A stretch of 6,828 nucleotides of DNA from Syntrophomonadaceae bacterium (GTDB lineage: Bacteria; Bacillota; Syntrophomonadia; Syntrophomonadales; Syntrophomonadaceae). The notes below the pieces were generated by a model. It saw nothing but the letters and a program-made list of their open reading frames with translations, had not been told where the DNA came from and made no database searches. Shown here one piece after another: positions 5,289 through 6,828 of the stretch. The stretch lies in NCBI GenBank assembly GCA_028683995.1, contig JAQUGU010000091.1:1-6828 (forward strand), written 5' to 3'. A program made the position numbers and the translations under genes. Numbering within the stretch: the first letter of the stretch is position 1; each line of letters begins with the position of its first letter.

Positions 5289-5603
5289 CTAGAATCACCC
5301 TCCCAACAAGCAGGGAAGAAACAGTGAGATTCTTGTTCCTTCCTGGTTAGTCTTTAACTTCAAGTTGTCATAAATCATACTCTATTCCATTATATTACTG
5401 AACGCCACTATATACTATAATAGGCAGGGTGACGGTTACCTATAATCGACAATATTTGTAGACACTAATAGCTCCGAATCTCTTACCTACAGTCGTTTTT
5501 TGTCCGTACAAATCTTTTCCTGTTTGCTAGCAAGTGGATACCTTGACGCTTCTTAGCTTCAATAATATAATTAAATTACAACATATGCTAGGATTTTCTT
5601 CAT
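5289..5603. other. Divergent intergenic region between the ParA-like and FIST genes
   Basis: These 315 bases must contain both divergent promoters. Besides the candidate promoter at 5365-5393, two TATAAT hexamers occur on the plus strand (5416-5421 and 5441-5446), neither with a good -35. CAGGGAAGAAACA (from 5311) can pair imperfectly with TGTTCCTTCCTG (ending near 5346) in the leader of the ParA-like gene. The minus strand at 5486-5575 has a 30-codon stop-free stretch, treated in the findings. No convincing intact gene is present. Confidence 0.4.
5365..5393 (+). promoter_or_regulatory. Candidate sigma-A-type promoter toward the FIST gene
   Basis: TTGTCA (5365-5370) is followed after 17 bases by CATTAT (5388-5393), a five-of-six and a four-of-six match to the vegetative consensus. 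Transcription from here would give a leader of about 200 bases before the FIST start, so a nearer promoter may exist. Confidence 0.3.
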
Positions 5604-6782
5604 ATGGCAAAAATACTCAGTATTTGTTGGAGAGGGGGGGACTGCTTGCGGGTTGAACAGAAAATTTGGCAGGAAAGCGGCGGCTGGCATGATCAGAGTC
5701 CCAGGACTGAAGGGTTTTTACCACAAGTAGTGCTGGTTTTTGGTACGCGTAAATGCCTTAAGCAAAATGAAAGGTTTGCTGAGATCAAGGGCTTTTATCC
5801 CGGGGCTCATATCTTTGGATGTTCCACTGCCGGCGAAATCTGCGGCACCAGGGTATGTGATACTATTGTTGTTACTGCTCTAGAATTCGAGCATACCCGT
5901 ATCGAAGGTATGCAAATTAAATTGAACCAGGTGGAAAACGCACTTCAGGCTGGTGAATATATTGCTGCCTCCCTGCCGGTTAAGGATTTATCACATGTTT
6001 TGATACTATCTGACGGTTTAAAAGTAAACGGCAGCGACCTGGTAAGGGGCTTGACTTCAGGGTTGCCGTCGGGAATTTCTATAACCGGGGGCCTGGCCGG
6101 CGATGGCGGGTATTTTGAGGAGACCCTGGTATTTTGGGACGCTCTACCAGAACCGGATACGATTGCCATACTGGGGTTTTACGGTAACCGCCTAAAGATT
6201 GGGTATGGCTCCATGGGTGGTTGGGATCCTTTCGGACCCGAGCGCCTTATAACCAGATCAGTCGGTAATATTCTCTATGAGATGGATGGGCGTTCAGCCC
6301 TGGAATTATATAAGAAATACCTGGGTGAGTTTGCTGATGGTTTACCGACAACAGGAGTATTCTTCCCCCTTTCCATTCGCAACCATGAGGGTGCACGTAG
6401 TGTGGTACGCGCTATTCTAGCAGTTAATGAGGAAGACCAAAGTCTAACCTTTGCTGGTAATGTACCTACCGGAGCCTACGCCCGGCTTATGAAGGCTAAT
6501 AGTGGTCGCCTGATTGAGGGTGCCATTTATGCTGCCCAAACCAGTCTTACAGCAGGGAAAGGCAGCTTCCCGGCATTTGCTCTTATCATTAGTTGTTTTG
6601 CTCGACGGGTAGTACTTGGACAGATGACTGAGGAAGAAATCGAAGAAGTTGCTGAAATAATGGGTTCTGAAACTGTGCTTGCCGGGTTTTATTCTTATGG
6701 AGAGATATCGCCATTTAGTATCGGGGAAGTAGCTGAGCTACATAATCAAACTATGACTATCACTACTTTCTGGGAGGATTAG
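5604..6782 (+). CDS. FIST-domain sensory protein (FIST_N and FIST_C)
   Basis: This 392-residue protein is soluble, with no signal peptide or membrane helix. FIST_N spans about residues 38-215: LVFGTRKC, the hallmark GCSTAGEI (72-79), LILSDGLKVNGSDLVRGL (133-150) and ITGGLAGDG (160-168). FIST_C spans about 220-385, with GRSALELYKKYLGE (229-242), VPTGAYARLM (287-296), GFYSYGEISP (361-370) and the closing LHNQTMTITT. FIST domains are thought to sense small ligands such as amino acids and to feed signal to kinases, cyclases or chemotaxis-type proteins. Here the sensor is a separate protein, and the next gene begins 5 bases after its stop, so the pair is probably one operon. The ATG at 5604 has a weak AGGA ten bases upstream. 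The early Cys residues (8, 14, 51, 73, 80, 85) are numerous, but no metal site can be recognised. Confidence 0.9.
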   Translation: MAKILSICWRGGDCLRVEQKIWQESGGWHDQSPRTEGFLPQVVLVFGTRKCLKQNERFAEIKGFYPGAHIFGCSTAGEICGTRVCDTIVVTALEFEHTRIEGMQIKLNQVENALQAGEYIAASLPVKDLSHVLILSDGLKVNGSDLVRGLTSGLPSGISITGGLAGDGGYFEETLVFWDALPEPDTIAILGFYGNRLKIGYGSMGGWDPFGPERLITRSVGNILYEMDGRSALELYKKYLGEFADGLPTTGVFFPLSIRNHEGARSVVRAILAVNEEDQSLTFAGNVPTGAYARLMKANSGRLIEGAIYAAQTSLTAGKGSFPAFALIISCFARRVVLGQMTEEEIEEVAEIMGSETVLAGFYSYGEISPFSIGEVAELHNQTMTITTFWED

Positions 6783-6787
6783 TTGTT

Positions 6788-6828
6788 TTGGAAAACATGC
6801 ATAATTTACTTAGACGCCAACTACGCAG
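6788..6828 (+). CDS. Start of a downstream signalling gene, possibly a histidine kinase (3' end outside window)
   Basis: From a TTG at 6788 the frame reads MENMHNLLRRQLR and runs off the right edge. GGGAGGA (6772-6778), inside the end of the FIST gene, is 9 bases before the TTG; an ATG at 6797 is the alternative start but is further than ideal from that site. FIST sensors are often followed by histidine kinases or GGDEF proteins whose N-termini read like LLKRQLKR, which this resembles. With only 13 codons visible, the product is an inference from context. Confidence 0.5.
   Translation, partial: MENMHNLLRRQLR

Noticed and set aside
1..6828. CRISPR array, tRNA or rRNA genes
   Set aside because: No regularly spaced direct repeats, no tRNA-like cloverleaf and no rRNA-conserved stretches were seen on either strand.

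Overview
The window reads like a low-to-medium-GC Gram-positive anaerobe of the Clostridia, perhaps a Peptococcaceae-type bacterium. The reasons are strong AGGAGG-type ribosome binding sites, a lipoprotein binding subunit in place of a free periplasmic one, a remnant of an S-layer homology (SLH) domain, TTG and GTG starts, and a FIST sensor gene followed by a probable signalling gene. This assignment is an inference from style; no rRNA or marker gene is present.

Layout from left to right. (1) Positions 1-655 (+) hold the C-terminal part of a class III nucleotide cyclase with a TPR-like tail. It converges with the next operon, with only 2 bases between the stop codons. (2) Positions 658-3563 (-) hold a complete molybdate/tungstate-type ABC importer in the order modA (lipoprotein), modB (permease), modC (ATPase with TOBE domain). 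modB and modC are 15 bases apart. modA and modB are separated by 155 bases that can fold into two hairpins. Upstream of modA is a 13-codon open frame preceded by the best Shine-Dalgarno sequence in the window. (3) Positions 3664-4577 are a patchwork. They hold an AT-rich leader, a small membrane-protein gene (+) broken by one frameshift at a run of six T, a terminator hairpin, the last SLH domain of a lost S-layer-type protein (-), and a large imperfect palindrome that abuts the remnant. (4) Positions 4578-5288 (-) hold a ParA/MinD-like protein whose nucleotide-binding residues are degenerate. An in-frame TGA interrupts it, yet coding-like sequence continues for 38 codons beyond. (5) Positions 5604-6782 (+) hold a complete FIST-domain sensory protein. 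Five bases later comes the start of a gene that runs off the right edge and is probably the partner kinase or another signalling protein.

How the genes fit together: modABC forms one uptake system for the oxyanion used to build molybdenum or tungsten cofactors. The cyclase, the FIST protein and its downstream partner belong to signal transduction. No sequence link ties these signalling genes to metal uptake. The centre of the window looks like a site of repeated insertion and decay.

The points most worth checking are the in-frame TGA in the ParA-like gene (nonsense mutation, or a selenocysteine or readthrough codon with a hairpin at a suitable distance), the structured modA-modB gap, and the short leader frame before modA.
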